64,000 bases of DNA from Cyanophora paradoxa (lineage: Eukaryota; Glaucocystophyceae; Cyanophorales; Cyanophoraceae). The notes beneath the pieces were generated by a model that was given only the letters and a program-made list of their open reading frames with translations, was not told where the DNA came from and searched no databases. A program made the translations under genes and the position numbers. The stretch lies in NCBI GenBank assembly GCA_004431415.1, contig QPMI01000036.1, positions 320,001 through 384,000 on the forward strand, written 5' to 3'. This document shows positions 11,316 through 23,400 of the stretch, piece by piece; positions within the stretch are counted from its first letter, which is position 1, and the number at the start of each line of letters is the position of its first letter.

Positions 11316-11713
11316 GAGATCTTTGCGCTGTGAGGCCTTCTCCTTTGGTCCGTCAAATACTCCCCCGGGTCTATCCTGTAGCCTTTGCTCGCCGAGGCTG
11401 GCCGCGTCAGGCTCTGCCGCACGCCGCCGGATGGGCTAGCCGGCACTGCGCGCGGAACACAATTAGCAAGCGATCTCGAGCCACTGCAGCGATGCTAGAG
11501 AGGGCCGCGGGGACGCTGGGTCGGATTCGATCGGCTAAACTCGTCCCAGTTGTGCGGACATTCCGGAAAGCTCATAGCTAACAAGCAACTGCCAGCAGAG
11601 CGCAGCGCCAGGCCCAACTGCAGGGACCGGCGCACCCGACATCAATTTTTTTCGTTGTTTGAAGCGGTATCCCCGCAAGCACATCATCGGTTTCAGGCCG
11701 TCGCAGTCTGCGG
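11316..11713. promoter_or_regulatory. Divergent intergenic region before the site-2 protease
   Basis: These 398 bp lie between two divergent genes and probably hold their promoters. Short ORFs cross it but none resembles a known exon. A non-coding first exon of either gene could sit here. Confidence 0.35.
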
Positions 11714-13822
11714 ATGCACAGCAGCAGCCCACAGATGCAGGCGGGATTCTGCGCACAGCCGGTCGCCGGCCTCGTGGGCCGGGCCAGCGTGAGCCCCCCG
11801 TCGCTCGACGCGCAGCTTTGGCGTGCGCTCCGCGTGGCGCGACCTCGGCCGTACGCGAGGCACTTGCGCGAGACCCCGCGGAACCGCGCCTTCTCGGTCC
11901 AGTGCAGCTTTCAACCAGATGCCGAATCGGCGGCGCGGGTGTCCCGCTCCTTCGAGCAGCAGCGTTCGACGTCGTTCCGCAGCTCCGCATCCGAGCGGCC
12001 GGCCGCCGTTCTCGCGCGGGCAGCGAGGGCCGAGCGGGAGGCGCACGAGGCGGAGCTGGCCAGGCCGGAGAGCCATGCGGCGGCCGTGCGGGCTCACGGC
12101 GTGACCGTCGGCGACCTATTTGTGTGGGCGCTGCCCGCAGCGGCTCTGTTCGCCTCAACGTCGCTCGGCCAGCAGCTGCTCGGCGCCGGCAGCGTCCTCA
12201 CGGCGGTCTCGGTCCTGGCGACCACGATCCTCGTGCACGAGCTCGGTGCGGGCCTCCAGAATGCGCACGCCGACGCCGCCCGCCGACGCCACCGCCCGCC
12301 GATGCCGCCGGCAGGCCACTTCTGGGCGGCGCGGGCGCAGGGCATCCGCGTCTCGAGCTTCTCGCTGGGCTTCGGTCCCATCCTGTGGCGGTACCGCGGC
12401 ACGGAGACCGGTGCGCTGCGGCGAGGGCGCGGGGCGGCTTGCGTGCCGAGGGCGGGGGCGGGCAGAGTACAGCGTGCGGGCGTTCCCGCTGGGCGGCTTC
12501 GTGGGCTTCCCGGACCCCGCTGAGAACGTGGAGGGCCCGGAGGACGAGCGGCTGCTGCAGAACCGGCCCGTCAGGGACCGCGCCATCGTCATCTCCGCCG
12601 GCGTTGTCCGCCCGCCCCGCCCGCCACCCCGCCCCGCCCCGCTTGCGGCCCTCATGCCCCCCGCGCAGATCGCCAACCTCATCTTCTCCTACTTCACGCT
12701 CTTCGGCCAGGTCGCCACCGGTCCGCCCGCCCCGCCCCCGCGCTCTCGCCTCGGGGAGAGCGGGGCGTGGGGCGACGGGCGGGGGCGGGGCGGGGCAGTG
12801 GGCGTGGTGGAGCCGAACTACAAGCCCGGGATCGTGGTGCCCAAGGTCGCCTCCGACATGACCCCCGTCGCCCAGCGCGCCGGCATCAAGGCCGGGTCCG
12901 CCCCGCCCCGCCCCGCCCCGCCCCGCGGCGCGTCGGCCCGGGGCGAGGGGGCGGGCGGGGGCGGCAGGGACGTGATCCTCGCGGTGGACGGGGCGCCCCT
13001 CGAGGCCTCTCCCGACTCCCCCTCCGTCTTCGTCGACGTCCGCCCCGCCCCGGCTAGCCCCGCCGGCGCCGGCCTCACCGAGCGCAGATCATGAAGCGGA
13101 ACACGGGGGAGCCGCTGCGGCTCTCCATACAGCGCGGCGCCGACACCGTCGACGTCAAAGTCGTCCCCGTGCGCCGCGCGCCGGCCCCGGGGCCCTTCCC
13201 CGGGGGCCTGAGGCGGGGGCAGGACCTGGTCGAGGGCGAGCGGCGGCTGGGGATCGTGATCGCCCCGAACGCGAGCGCGGCGCGGCGGCGCGTGACGGAC
13301 CCCGGCGAGATCGTCGCGCTCTCGGCCTCGGAGTTCCGCAAGATGCTGGGGCAGACGGCGGCGGGGCTCTCGCAGCTCGTCGGCAACTTCTCGCGCACCA
13401 GCGAGTCCATCGCGGGGCCCATCGGCGTCGTCGCCGCCGGCTCCTCCATCGGTGCCCGCCCCGCCCGGCGGCTCGCGGCGGCGTGGGGCCCCTCTGAGCG
13501 CGCGGCAGCGCGCAACGACTCGGCGGGCCTCTTCTCGTACGCTGCCCTCCTCTCGATCAACCTCGGTGCTGCTCTCCAGCCCGCCCCCTCGTCCGCGCCC
13601 ATCTCCGCATCGCGCCGACGCGGCGGGGCAGCGGTGATCAACATCCTGCCCCTGCCGGCGCTGGACGGGGGGCAGCTTCTCTTCGTGCTCATCGAGGCGG
13701 TGCGGGGGCGGCCGCTGCCGCAGAAGCTTCAGGACCAGATCCAGCGCGTGGCCGTGCTCGCCCTCCTCCTTCTCTCCGTCTTCCTCATCTTCCGCGACGC
13801 CGCCAACCTCGTCTCCAAGTAG
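11714..13822 (+). CDS. Organellar site-2 metalloprotease, RseP-like (M50) with PDZ
   Basis: Nine exons join with every phase correct: 11714-12245, 12315-12410, 12466-12605, 12669-12720, 12799-12895, 12968-13037, 13088-13451, 13509-13565, 13632-13822, giving 532 residues. A long N-terminal extension (about 135 residues, Ser/Arg/Ala-rich) precedes a membrane segment (VLTAVSVLATTILVHELG). The zinc motif HELGH is split by intron 1 (HELG then HFWAARAQG). Next come SFSLGFGPILWRYRG, YSVRAFPLGGFVGFPD, VISAGVIANLIFSYF, a PDZ-like region (VVPKVASDMTPVAQRAGIKAG and DVILAVDGAPL), a C-terminal region with SESIAGPIGVV, and the third metal-ligand motif NILPLPALDGGQLLF before a last hydrophobic helix. The enzyme cuts substrates within the membrane, as RseP does to release a regulator. 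Plastid location is inferred from the extension. The start could be further upstream. Confidence 0.93.
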
Positions 13823-14256
13823 CCGCCCCCGCCCCGCCCCCCGCACCCACCCCGCCACCCCGCTCCCGTCGCTTTCCGCTCTTCCAATATTGTACTATTG
13901 AATCTGTTGCCAGTCTGGCGCCGCGGGAACTCGGAAACAGCGCTTCCGATGCAGCAACTCCGCCGCTGCGCGGCTTCAAGCCTGACTAGCCGTGAGTCTG
14001 GGGTACGTGTACATCGACGGCTTGTCCTGGCGCGTGTCTAGCTGCAGCGCTTCTGCGTGCCGAAGTGGGCGCCTCTGCGGCCAAATTAAACCCATTTTTT
14101 CAAAGCGACCAAGCCCAGCGCTTCTGCAGCGTGCGTGGCGGCCAAGCCCACTTCAAAAGTTAGCCGGGCTGCAGCCGGGCAGTGAGCCGCGTACACGCGT
14201 GAGCGCCTCGTCCGACTATCAAGCTTTCGCGCCTTGGGGCCAGCTGCAGTGACAAC
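13823..14256. other. Intergenic, no gene seen
   Basis: These 434 bp follow the protease stop and precede the PIP-box gene on the same strand. They should hold the terminator of the first gene and the promoter of the second. I see no clear signal motif and no coding frame. Confidence 0.45.
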
Positions 14257-15320
14257 ATGCGTGACAATGTCGCGGGAGCAGATGTGGAGGCGCAGAAGTG
14301 GCTGCACCCGCCAAAGCAGGCAAAGCGCAAGAAGGATCAGCAGCAGGTCCCCATCACGCGCTTCTTCGCCCCTAAATCCGCAACCCCGACCCGCTCCACG
14401 ACGGGCTCGCCATCCGGCACGCCTTCCGGATCCGTAGCGCCCGCGCCGTCGCCTTCAGGGCCCCGTACGCGAGGGGACTCCAGCGGCGCGACCGCCGCAG
14501 CGGAAGCGACGCCACAGCGAGAGAGCCTGACATCGCCGCTGGCGCTCATTCGCGAGGACACCCTCTCGCCGCCTGACCGCGATGCGACGAAAAAGCTCGC
14601 GATCCCCCCGGCGGCCGACGAGGAGCAGTTGCGGACAAAGCGGGCGCGATTGGCCGGCGAGGAGAACGACGAGGCCGAAGAGGTGGAGCCGTCGGCGCCC
14701 ATCGCCGTGCGCCTGCGCAACGCGGCGCCGCCGCCCGCCCCCGAGCCCTGCGAGCCCCTCGAGTCGAGCCGCTCCCGCGGATCCTTGACGGTGCACGCGG
14801 CCCCTGCCCAACCCAGCCTTCCTTCTCATCTTGCTGTCAGGACGAAGGGGAGGAGGGCGTTGCCCCCTCGCAGCCGGACGAGGACTCGAGCCAGGGCTGG
14901 GAGCGCATCCGGGACGGGGCGGCGGCGGCGGCACGTGCAGCGGCGGCGGCGGCGGCGGCGGATGATAATTCAAAGGAGGAGGAGGAGGGGGAGGAGGAGG
15001 GCCTGGCGTGGACGAGAATCCTGGGGGAGGTCGCCGCCGCCGCCTCTAACCCCGCGCCGGCGCCGGCCGCCGCCCCCATCCAGCCGCCAACTCGCGGCCC
15101 CGCGGCGGCGCCGTGCGATCCGGGCGCCGAGGAGCAGTGCCCCGAGCCGGAGGCCGAGGCTTCACGCGACGCGGCACCGCTCGCCTCGCCGGGGCTTTCG
15201 TGCGGTTACAGTGGCTCCCAGATTGTGCGCCAGCGCTCCCCCCTCCTCGCCAACGGCGCCACGCCGCACCCGCCGCTCACCTCTGCGCGCCCATGCCAGG
15301 TGTACGAGACACAGCTTTAA
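14257..15320 (+). CDS. PIP-box (PCNA-binding) protein, otherwise unknown
   Basis: Two exons (14257-14790 and 14841-15320) join in phase 0 to give 337 residues. Near the N-terminus, after a basic patch (KQAKRKKDQ), is QQVPITRFFAPK. This fits the PCNA-interacting consensus Q-x-x-I/L/M-x-x-F-F, with the flanking basic residues that raise affinity. The rest is acidic and disordered: Ser/Thr/Pro-rich, then ENDEAEEVEPSAP, then exon 2 with DEGEEGVAPSQPDEDSSQGW, an Ala run, KEEEEGEEEGLAWTRILGEV and a C-terminus VYETQL. I see no enzyme domain. A replication or repair accessory role in the nucleus is inferred from the PIP box; it could also be a cell-cycle regulator. The intron is 50 nt, GT-AG. Confidence 0.75.
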
Positions 15321-15649
15321 TCTTTAGCTAGAGATGCGAACATCGGCTGTGGACCCCACCCGTGCGGGCGCCGAGGACATGATTGTGAACTAGAAGAAAG
15401 CATGATCATCCATATCATACACCAGCGCAGTAGCAGAAGGCAGAAATGAGGAGACCGACGGGAATCACGTGAGGGGCAACTAGCGGAGCGAGGAAACCCC
15501 AGGGCATGGAATAACAAGACCGTCGGACGGGAAGAATGTGGGACGCAGCTACCACTAGACTACTCCTCTGAGTCCTCTCAAGATCGGCGGAATGGAAAAG
15601 CAAGCGGCAAGAAGAGTGAAAAGAGAGTGGCCGACTCCGATCCCGGGCT
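15321..15649. other. Convergent intergenic gap
   Basis: These 329 bp separate two converging genes and are less GC-rich than either. I see no ORF, RNA gene or repeat; they probably hold both 3' ends. Confidence 0.5.
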
Positions 15650-17860
15650 CTAGTCCGGGGTGATGGGCTCGGACTTGAGTTGAGGGGCGGACGCCGCGGC
15701 GGAGGAGCAGCCCGAGGATGAGGCGGCGGAGGCGTCGGAGACGCGGCGGGGCTTGCGGGAGAAGAAGGAGAGGAAGGGGCGGCGCGCCGGCCCGGGCTGC
15801 CCGCTGATCCACTCGAGGGCCCGCTCGAGCTCCTCCATGCGGGGGTGGTTCCCCGCGAAGATGTGCCCGAAGCGCGTCGAGTAGAGGGCGAGGGCGCGGC
15901 GCAGGAACTTCTCCGCCTGGCGCGGCTGGCCGTCCTGGAGGTAGGCGCAGCCCATGCGGTAGTAGGCGTGGGCGTGCAGCGGCGTGCGCTCCTCCTTGTC
16001 GGCGCGCTCGAGGACCGCGACGCTGACGCGGACGGCGCGGAGGCGGCGCGCCTTCGACTGGGCGCTGCGGGCGTAGTGGAAGAAGGGGATGACGTCGAGC
16101 TCGGGGGCCCCCGGGTCCTCCCGGCACGCCGCCACCAGCGCCTCGGCGGCGCGCACCCAGGTGGCGGCGAAGGCGAGCGGGCTCCCCTGCAGCAGCTGCG
16201 TTAGGCCCAGGTCCAGCTGCATCCGCGCCCGCAGCAGCCCGAACTCCCCCCGCCCCGCCCCCTCCAGCCCCTCCAGCAGCGCCACGCCCCGTGCCGCCGC
16301 CGCCACCGCCCCCGCCGGCTCCCCCCGCCACGTCGCCGTCGACACTGCGCGGCGACTCGGCGCCGGCAGAGCGGGGCGGGGCGGGGCGGGGCGGGGCGGG
16401 GCGCACTCTGCATGCGGATCTCCTCGAGCTGGGCGAGCACGCCCTCCTCCTCGGTGCCGGCGAGGCGGTAGGCGCTCTCGCGCACGGCGAGGGCCGTCGG
16501 CGCGCTGAAGGCCTCGAAGAGCAGCTGCGCCAGCCGCGGCACCAGCGCCGCCTCCTGCGCCCCGGCGTCGGCGACGCTACGCAAGGGGCCGGGAAGGAGA
16601 AACGAAGAGGGCGGACGAGGGGGCTGGGGGCGAGCTGGCGCCTGCGGAGCTCCGACCAGGCGACGAAGTAGGCGGGGACGGCCTCCTCGTCCCGCTTCCA
16701 CGTGTCCAGCAGGAAGGCCCGGAAGCAGAGCGCCTTGGCGCGCAGGGCGCCGGGGGCGCGCTCGAAGGGGAGGGAGAGCTCGTCGGCGCGCAGGGCGAGG
16801 CGCTCGGCGGTGGCCCAGTCGAGGGCGAAGAGCTCCGGGCAGGCGCGCGGCGTGTCCGTCGTCCCCGCCCGCACCAGCGCCCAGCAGTGCTCCAGCAGCA
16901 CGTCCGCGTCCTCCTCGGCCCAGCAGGAGCCGGCGGCGGCGGCCGGGTCGCGCCAGGCGTCGGCGCGGACGGGGAGGGGGGCGAGGAGGGCGTCGGCGAG
17001 GGCGCGGAAGACGGCGGGGACGAGGCTCGCGCCCACGAGGCCCGAGGCCCGCAGGAGCGCCAGGTGCGAGCGCAGCTCGCTGCGCCCCCGCAGCGTCCGG
17101 AAGAGCGGCAGGTTCAGCAGGCGCGCGTCCGCGAGGGCCCGCGCGAGGCGCGACTGCTGCTCCCGCAAGCTCGGCCCCGGGTGCAGCGGGGCCGCCCCGG
17201 GGGCCCGCCCGAGGCTGTGCCGCAGCGAGTCCGCCGCCGACTGCGCCCACGCCAGCAGCGCGTCCGCGCTCGCGCCCTCAAGGCGGTACGGAGGCGCCGC
17301 CTGTGGCCGGCGTCGGACGGGAAGCAGGGGGCAGGGGGGCGTGCGTGGTGCGCACGGCCTGGGCGACGACGAGAGCGGCGGCGACGGGCTTTGGCGGGGC
17401 CGCCGGAGCGAGAAGGCCTTCAAGTGAGGCCCGCAGGTCGAGACCGGCCGGAGCCGGCTGCCCCGGGGCCCCGTTGACGGCCTCCGGGGTGACCTCGGGC
17501 TCGGCGGCGCCCTCGGAGGCGGCGTCGTTCAGGCTGAGGCGCTCGAGGTCCGCCTCCAAGTCGAGCGCCTGCAGCGCGCTCCGCACAATCGGCTTCGCCG
17601 CCTCTTCCCGCGCCGCCTCCACCGCCTCCGCCTCCTCTGCTCGCAACGTCAGCACCCGCCGTGCGCTCGCGCCGTCCGCTCGGCGCCCAGCGGGACGCGC
17701 GCGGACCCTCGTCGGAGCCTGCAGCATCCGATAGCAGCAGAGGGCTGAGCGCCGAGACGGAGGTGCAGCCTGACGACGCCGACGACGATCCAGAGCTCCC
17801 GCCGCCCGTGCTCCACCGCCGGCGCTTCCGCGGACCGGCCCCGTCGGCCGTCTGCACCAT
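15650..17860 (-). CDS. TPR-like helical protein, unknown family
   Basis: The minus strand reads from MVQTADGAGPRKRRRWSTGG (17860) through an acidic helical part (EEAEAVEAAREEAAKPIVRS, LERLSLNDAASEG). A long alpha-helical exon at about 16.6-17.3 kb follows (YRLEGASADALLAWAQSAAD, CWALVRAGTTDTPRACPELF, CFRAFLLDTWKRDEEAVPAY), then a short exon (about 16.42-16.57 kb) and a final exon (15650-16345). The last exon has a tetratricopeptide-like hairpin: AYYRMGCAYLQDGQPRQAEK then FLRRALALYSTRFGHIFAGN, with another helix pair upstream. It ends QLKSEPITPD. TPR arrays bind partner proteins; nothing points to which. The exon junction near 17.7 kb is unclear (a frame change without an obvious intron). It converges with the PIP-box gene. 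Confidence 0.65.
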
Positions 17861-19485
17861 CGGACAGGCTACAACTCGCGATCCGCGCTTCCCAATGTCC
17901 CGCTAGCTGTGGCGATATCCGAAGCTCTTCTTCGTTGTTGCACCGCCCGCCGCAGCTGATTTCTCAGCCTTAGCAGCTACATACAGAATCAAAGAAGATT
18001 CGAAGAAGTAAAAGCTGGCTGGCGGCGGAGACCGGTTGATGTCTCGCTGTCTCGCCTCCGGATCCTACCTAGCTGACTTGCGCCCCGCGCGCGGGCGCCC
18101 TGAAATACTAGAAGATGTTGTTCTAACCCGAGTGTCCGAACGAGTGCAGGAGGAGCTGCGGAGCTGCGGTCATGCACTGCAGCTGGTTCGAGCTGGAGCC
18201 TCCTGTTCCCCGCCTTCTTCCCCCCCTCCAACCCCCCCCTCCCCCCCCCCCCCCCCCCCCGAGCTCGAGCTCGTCGCTCATGATCAAGCTAAGCTTAAGT
18301 TAAGTTCGTGCACCGCCGGCGCCGGCTTCGGCGCCGCTTTCATTATATATACTATGATAACTTGTATACGTAATTGGCGTTCCAGCCCGGCGCCCACGTG
18401 CACGCCGCGACCGCGGCCGCCCGGCCGCCTCCGCGGGGGAATTCGATCGCGAAGCCCAGCCGCTGAGCTGCCGCAGTGCAGCGCCCTATATATTTACCTA
18501 TCATAGTATATATTGATCATGCCATGATGAATTGCAATTCAATGGTTTGCACTGCGGCAAGCAAGGGCTAGCGGTGTAATTCTAGATCTGGCGCCAGCGT
18601 ACGCGTGCGTTGAACTTGAATGTTCCTACGCCTTTATATAGCCGCTGAGCTAGGCCTGCTTGCATGTTCCACAAGGGGACTGTCGGATCCCGGACCCCCG
18701 GGCCCGCCCGGGTCGATTAATATTGCAATTGCGTAATTCAATTCATGATCAAGCACACCATGGCACCTCTATCTTTTGCTATAAAAATATGGATCTGCTG
18801 CAGCTGGCACCCGTGGCCGCCCTTTCACACGGAATGGGGACCCAAGGTATATATATAGATTGCATCGACTGACGGTGATGCTACATAAACGTACAAATTT
18901 AAGCACATGTACACATGCACCCCTCAGGACCTGTCTGCGTATACGCGACCGAGGCGTGCTATAGCTACTCAGCTGGAACCCGCCCCTAACAGGGCTGAAC
19001 CCTAGATCAGCTGGAACCCTGGGCCAGATCTAGATCTCGACGGCCCTGCATGCATGCATGCATTGGCGTACGCGTCGTCATCCCGGCCAGCGCGCCGATT
19101 TCGGCCTCTTCGGTCAGCCGATTTCGGCCTCTCCCGTTCATTCATCGTCGGCGGTGGAGCCGTCTCGCGTTCATCGTCGGCCGTGGAGTCCTACTGCTCC
19201 ATGCAGTTCTACTGCACCGCAGCCAACCACTGGGGCTCAGCGGCTATGGACCTGTTGCCAGCTGGCGACCATAACATTACGGCCAACCACTCCACATGGC
19301 TACACAGCGAAAGCACCATCTAAAGATCCTTGCCAGCACCATGCTTCGTTTGGGACTTGCAATTTTCGTCGACTTGTGCACATGTCCAAGCAAAGGAATT
19401 CAAACGTGCCAGGCACTTCCAACAAACAGTGCACGTCCGCTCGATGAAGCGGGCGTCCGTTTGGTTAAGCTCTATGAACAACGTC
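17861..19485. other. Gene-free AT-richer spacer
   Basis: About 1.6 kb with no coding frame I can support. It contains a run of 20 C (18241-18260), TATA-rich patches (18343, 18487, 18848), stacked short palindromes such as tgcatgcatgcatgca (near 19048) and repeated gatttcggcctctt-type words near 19100. It may hold the 5' region of the TPR gene. No tRNA or rRNA was seen. Confidence 0.55.
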
Positions 19486-20393
19486 TTACGTTTTTTTCCC
19501 ATCGCGCGGCGCCCGTTCCCCGGACCGGCACGCCCCCACTACCGCCGGCACGAGTGCCGCCGCCAGCCCGGGCCCTGCGCCCCCGGCCCGTCGCGCCCGG
19601 CGGGCAGGGCGAAGCGCCCGCGGGGGAAGGGGGCGCGCACGGGCGTCTTCGGGGCTGAGGGTGACGGCATGCAGCAACAGCCGCCCTGCCTCAAGCCGCA
19701 CCGCAACCTGCCAGCCATGCCCACCGGTCAGCGCAGGTGCAGGTCGCGGGGCGCAGGGCGCACAGCGGCGTCGACGGGGCCCTCCCAAGGAGGCAGCCCC
19801 GTGGCAAGGCCGGCGGCGGCGGCGGCCTCGCTTGCGGCGGGGCGGAGGAGGCAGGCGGCGAGGTGGGGCCCGAGTGCGGCGGCGTAGGCGCGGGCGACGT
19901 CGGCGGCGGGGCTCGCGACGATGGCGCGCGCCGCGGCGACGGCTTGGCCGGCCACCTGCGGGTTGGCGCTCGCCAGGGCCGCCCGTAGCGCGGCGACGGC
20001 GGCCGAGTGGCGGCGGGGCAGGCCGGCGGGCCTCCACGGGGAGCGCCGGCAGCAGCGTCGCCAGCCCCGAGGGCCGCGTCGGGGCAGCGCCGCGTCGGGG
20101 CAGCGCCCGTGGGCGGGGCGTGGGACGGACCCGACGGCGTCGAGGGCGGCGAGGAGGGCGGAGGCGGTGGCGGCGAGGAGCTCGAGCCACCAGCGCGCCG
20201 CCTCCGCCCCGTCCGGGCCCTTCCCAGCAGCGGCCCCCGGCCCCGGCCGCCGCCCGCAGCGCCTTCAGGGCCTCCGGGGCGAGCTCCGGCGGGCACCGCG
20301 CGAGCGTCCGGCTCAGCAGCAGCAGCGCCGCCGGCGCGTAGGCAGCGAGCGGGCCCGGGGCCCGGCGGCGAGGGCCGGGGCGAGGAGGCGGGT

Positions 20394-20431
<38 letters not shown>

Positions 20432-23400
20432 AGGCGGACTGGGCGGGGGTCAATGTGGCGGCCTCGGCGGGGAGGCGGGGGCGGCGGGGAGGTGGCGGTG
20501 GAGGGGCAGCGCGGCGAGCTCGAAGAGGGCGTGGAGGGCCCCGGGGGCCGCCTCCGCCCCCGCGAAGTACGGCTCCCGCGGGGCCTGCTGCGCGACCGCG
20601 AGGGCCAGCTCCGCGGCCGCCCCTCGACGGCCGCCGAGGTCGCCGCGAGGCGCGCCGCGCACAGGGCGACGCGCAGGAGCTCCGCGAGCATGGCGGGGGT
20701 CACGGCGGGGCCGAGCGCCCCTTCCGGCCGCAGCAGCCGCGCCAGCGCCCCCGTGCACGCCGCCGCCTCCTCCGCCGTCGCCTCCCCGCCGCCCGCCCCC
20801 GCCGCCCCGCCCCGGGGCCCCCGCGGGGCCTGCGGGGCCGGCGAGGACTGCGGCGCAGAGGCCGACGAGGAGCTGCGCCTCGCGGGCGGGGTCGGGCCGC
20901 TCGGGCGCCGCCGCGGGGCCGGGGCGGGGGCCTGGTTGCGGTGCGGGGCGGGGGCGGGGCGGGGCGCCGGGGCGCTCCAGACGGGGGTCCCGAGGAGGGA
21001 GGCGAGGGCGCGGAGGGCGGGGCAGAAGGCGGCGCGGTAGGCGGCGGCGACGGCCGCAGGCGCCGGCCCCGGGGGGGCGTCGAAGAGGGCGAAGGGGGCG
21101 GCGGGGGCGGGGGCCAGCGTGAGGGAGAAGTCGCGGAGGAGGTCGAGCCAGTGGTGCCGCAAGGCAGGGAGGAAGGGGGCGAGGGGGCCGGCCGCCGGGG
21201 CGCACCCCAAGTGCACGCGGGCGAGGGCGGCGAGGAGGGCGAGCTGGACGGCGCAGGCGGCGCCCTCGCCGAACTCGTCGAAGCGGAGCTGGCGGAGGCG
21301 CTCGAGGGGGCCCGTGAGGAGCGCCAGCACGCGCTTCACCAGCACGCCGTCCGGCGCCACGCCGGCCCCCCGCGGGCTCAGCACGGGGCTCGCCAGGAAC
21401 GCCGCCGTCAGGCCGCACGCCGCCGCCTGCGTCGCCGGGCCCGCCTCCTTCGCCAGCGCCGGCCGCAGCGCCGCTGCGACCTGCGGGGGCCGGCTCGTCG
21501 GGGACAACGGGGGGGAGGCGGGGGCGGCGCGCCTGCGCCGAGTACTGCTCCATTAGGACGTGGCCCTCGTACTCGGGGTCCGGCACCTCCCCGAAGCGCT
21601 GCGCCGATTCAGCGCCGGCGCCGGCGGGCGGGCGGGAGAGCGGGCCTGGAGGAGGTCGAGCATGAGGGTGAGGCCCGGCGGCTGCAGCGCCTGCACAGGC
21701 GACGAGGCCGCCCCGAACCCGTACCTGCGCCCCGCCCGCCCCGTCAGCTCAGCCGCCGCCGGGGCCGCCGGGGCGGGGCGGGGCGCGCTTCAGAAGGTCG
21801 GCGAGGTGGAAGACGAGGAGGCCGGCGCCGGCCTCGGGCTCGCGCGCCCGCTCCGCCCGCGCGAGGGCCAGGTCGAAGTGCGCGGGGACGTCGCCACAGG
21901 CGCGCAGCAGGGCCCGCAGCGCCTCCACCGCCGCCGCCTTGGCGCGCCAGCCCGGCGCCCACGCCGCCACCGCCGCCTCCGCGGGGGAGGCCTCGGCGGT
22001 CCCGGGGGTCGGCGAGGCGGCGGGGGCCGACGAGACGCGCCCCGAGGCGGCGCCGGCGGCGAGGCCAGCCGCCTGCGGGGCCCCGACGCCGAGGCCTCCC
22101 CCTCGCCCCGCTCCGCGTACTTGGCCTCGCCCTGCGCGCCCGGCTCGGCGGGCGGCGGGCGCGCGGGCGCAGGCGCGGCGCACGGCGTCGTCGTCGTCCT
22201 CGTCGTCCCCGCCGGCGGCGCCGCCCTCCCGCTGGCCCTTGCTCGCCAGGCCCCCCGCCTGGCCGGCCCCCGCCGGCGCCCCGCCGCTCGCGCCCCCGCC
22301 GGCGCTCCCGAGGATGACGCGGCCGCAGAGGGCGGCCCAGGCGGCGGCGCCGGCGGGGCTCCCCGCGCGGAGGCGCCCGAGGAGGAGGAGGGCGGCGCGG
22401 GCGACGCGGGCGGCGGCGGGGTCTGTCTCGCAGTCGACCATGAGGAAGAGGTGCTCCTCGAAGCGCCCCGCGCACGCCGCCTCCGGCGCCCGCCGCGCCG
22501 CGTGCGCCAGGCACCGGGCGGCCACGCGGCGCAGCCGCGCGCTGGGGGCGAGCATGGCGGAGCGGAGGTAGGCGACGAGGGCGGCGAGGGCGGGGGAGCC
22601 CGGGGCGGGGATGGCGGCGGGGGCGAGGTCGTGGAGGACCTGCAGGCAGCGGGCCGTCTCCTCCTGCACGCCGGCGTCCCCGCAGGCGCGCAGCTCGGCG
22701 AGGAGCACGAGGAAGGGCCGCAGTCGCGGCGAGTCGGGCGAGGTGCCGAGCTCGGGCCCCACGACGGGGAGGAGGGCCGAGGCGAGGGCGGCGAGGGCGC
22801 GCTGCGCGGCGGGGTGGAGGAAGGCCTCCTGCGCGGCCGCCTGGAGGGCGAGCGCGAGCGTCTCGCGCACGTAGGGCGCGTAGGCCGGCCCCGCTGCGTC
22901 GGCGACGAGCGAGAGGGCGTGCAGCGCGGGCACGTGCACGCCGGCCGCCGGGTCCCGCCCCATCGACTGCAGCGCCGAGACCGAGAGGGGCAGGTGCGGG
23001 AGGCAGAGCGCGCCCCCGACCGCGCGGTGGATCGCCCCCAGGGCGAGCGCGAGGGCGCCGCGCGGCGCGGCGTCCTTGCGGGGCGCCTGCTCGGCGACGG
23101 TGCCGAGGAGGTTGGCGAGCCACTCGGTGCCGCCGGCGCGGGCGAGCTCGGCGATGCCGGAGGCGGCGAGGCGGCGGAGCGGGTAGGGGCCCTCGCGCCC
23201 CGCCTCGGCGGCGACGGCGAGGAAGAGCTCCTGGAAGGACGCCAACAGCTTGAACGACGGCGGCTGCCGCGCCCCCGCCCCCACCTCCCCGCCCTCCTTC
23301 TGCGCCCCGCCCGAGGCCCCCGCCGCCAGCGCCGCCAGCGCCCCCGCCCCGATCGAGGCGATGGTCGCGAGGGGCACCGCGGCGTTGCCCTTGCGCTGCG

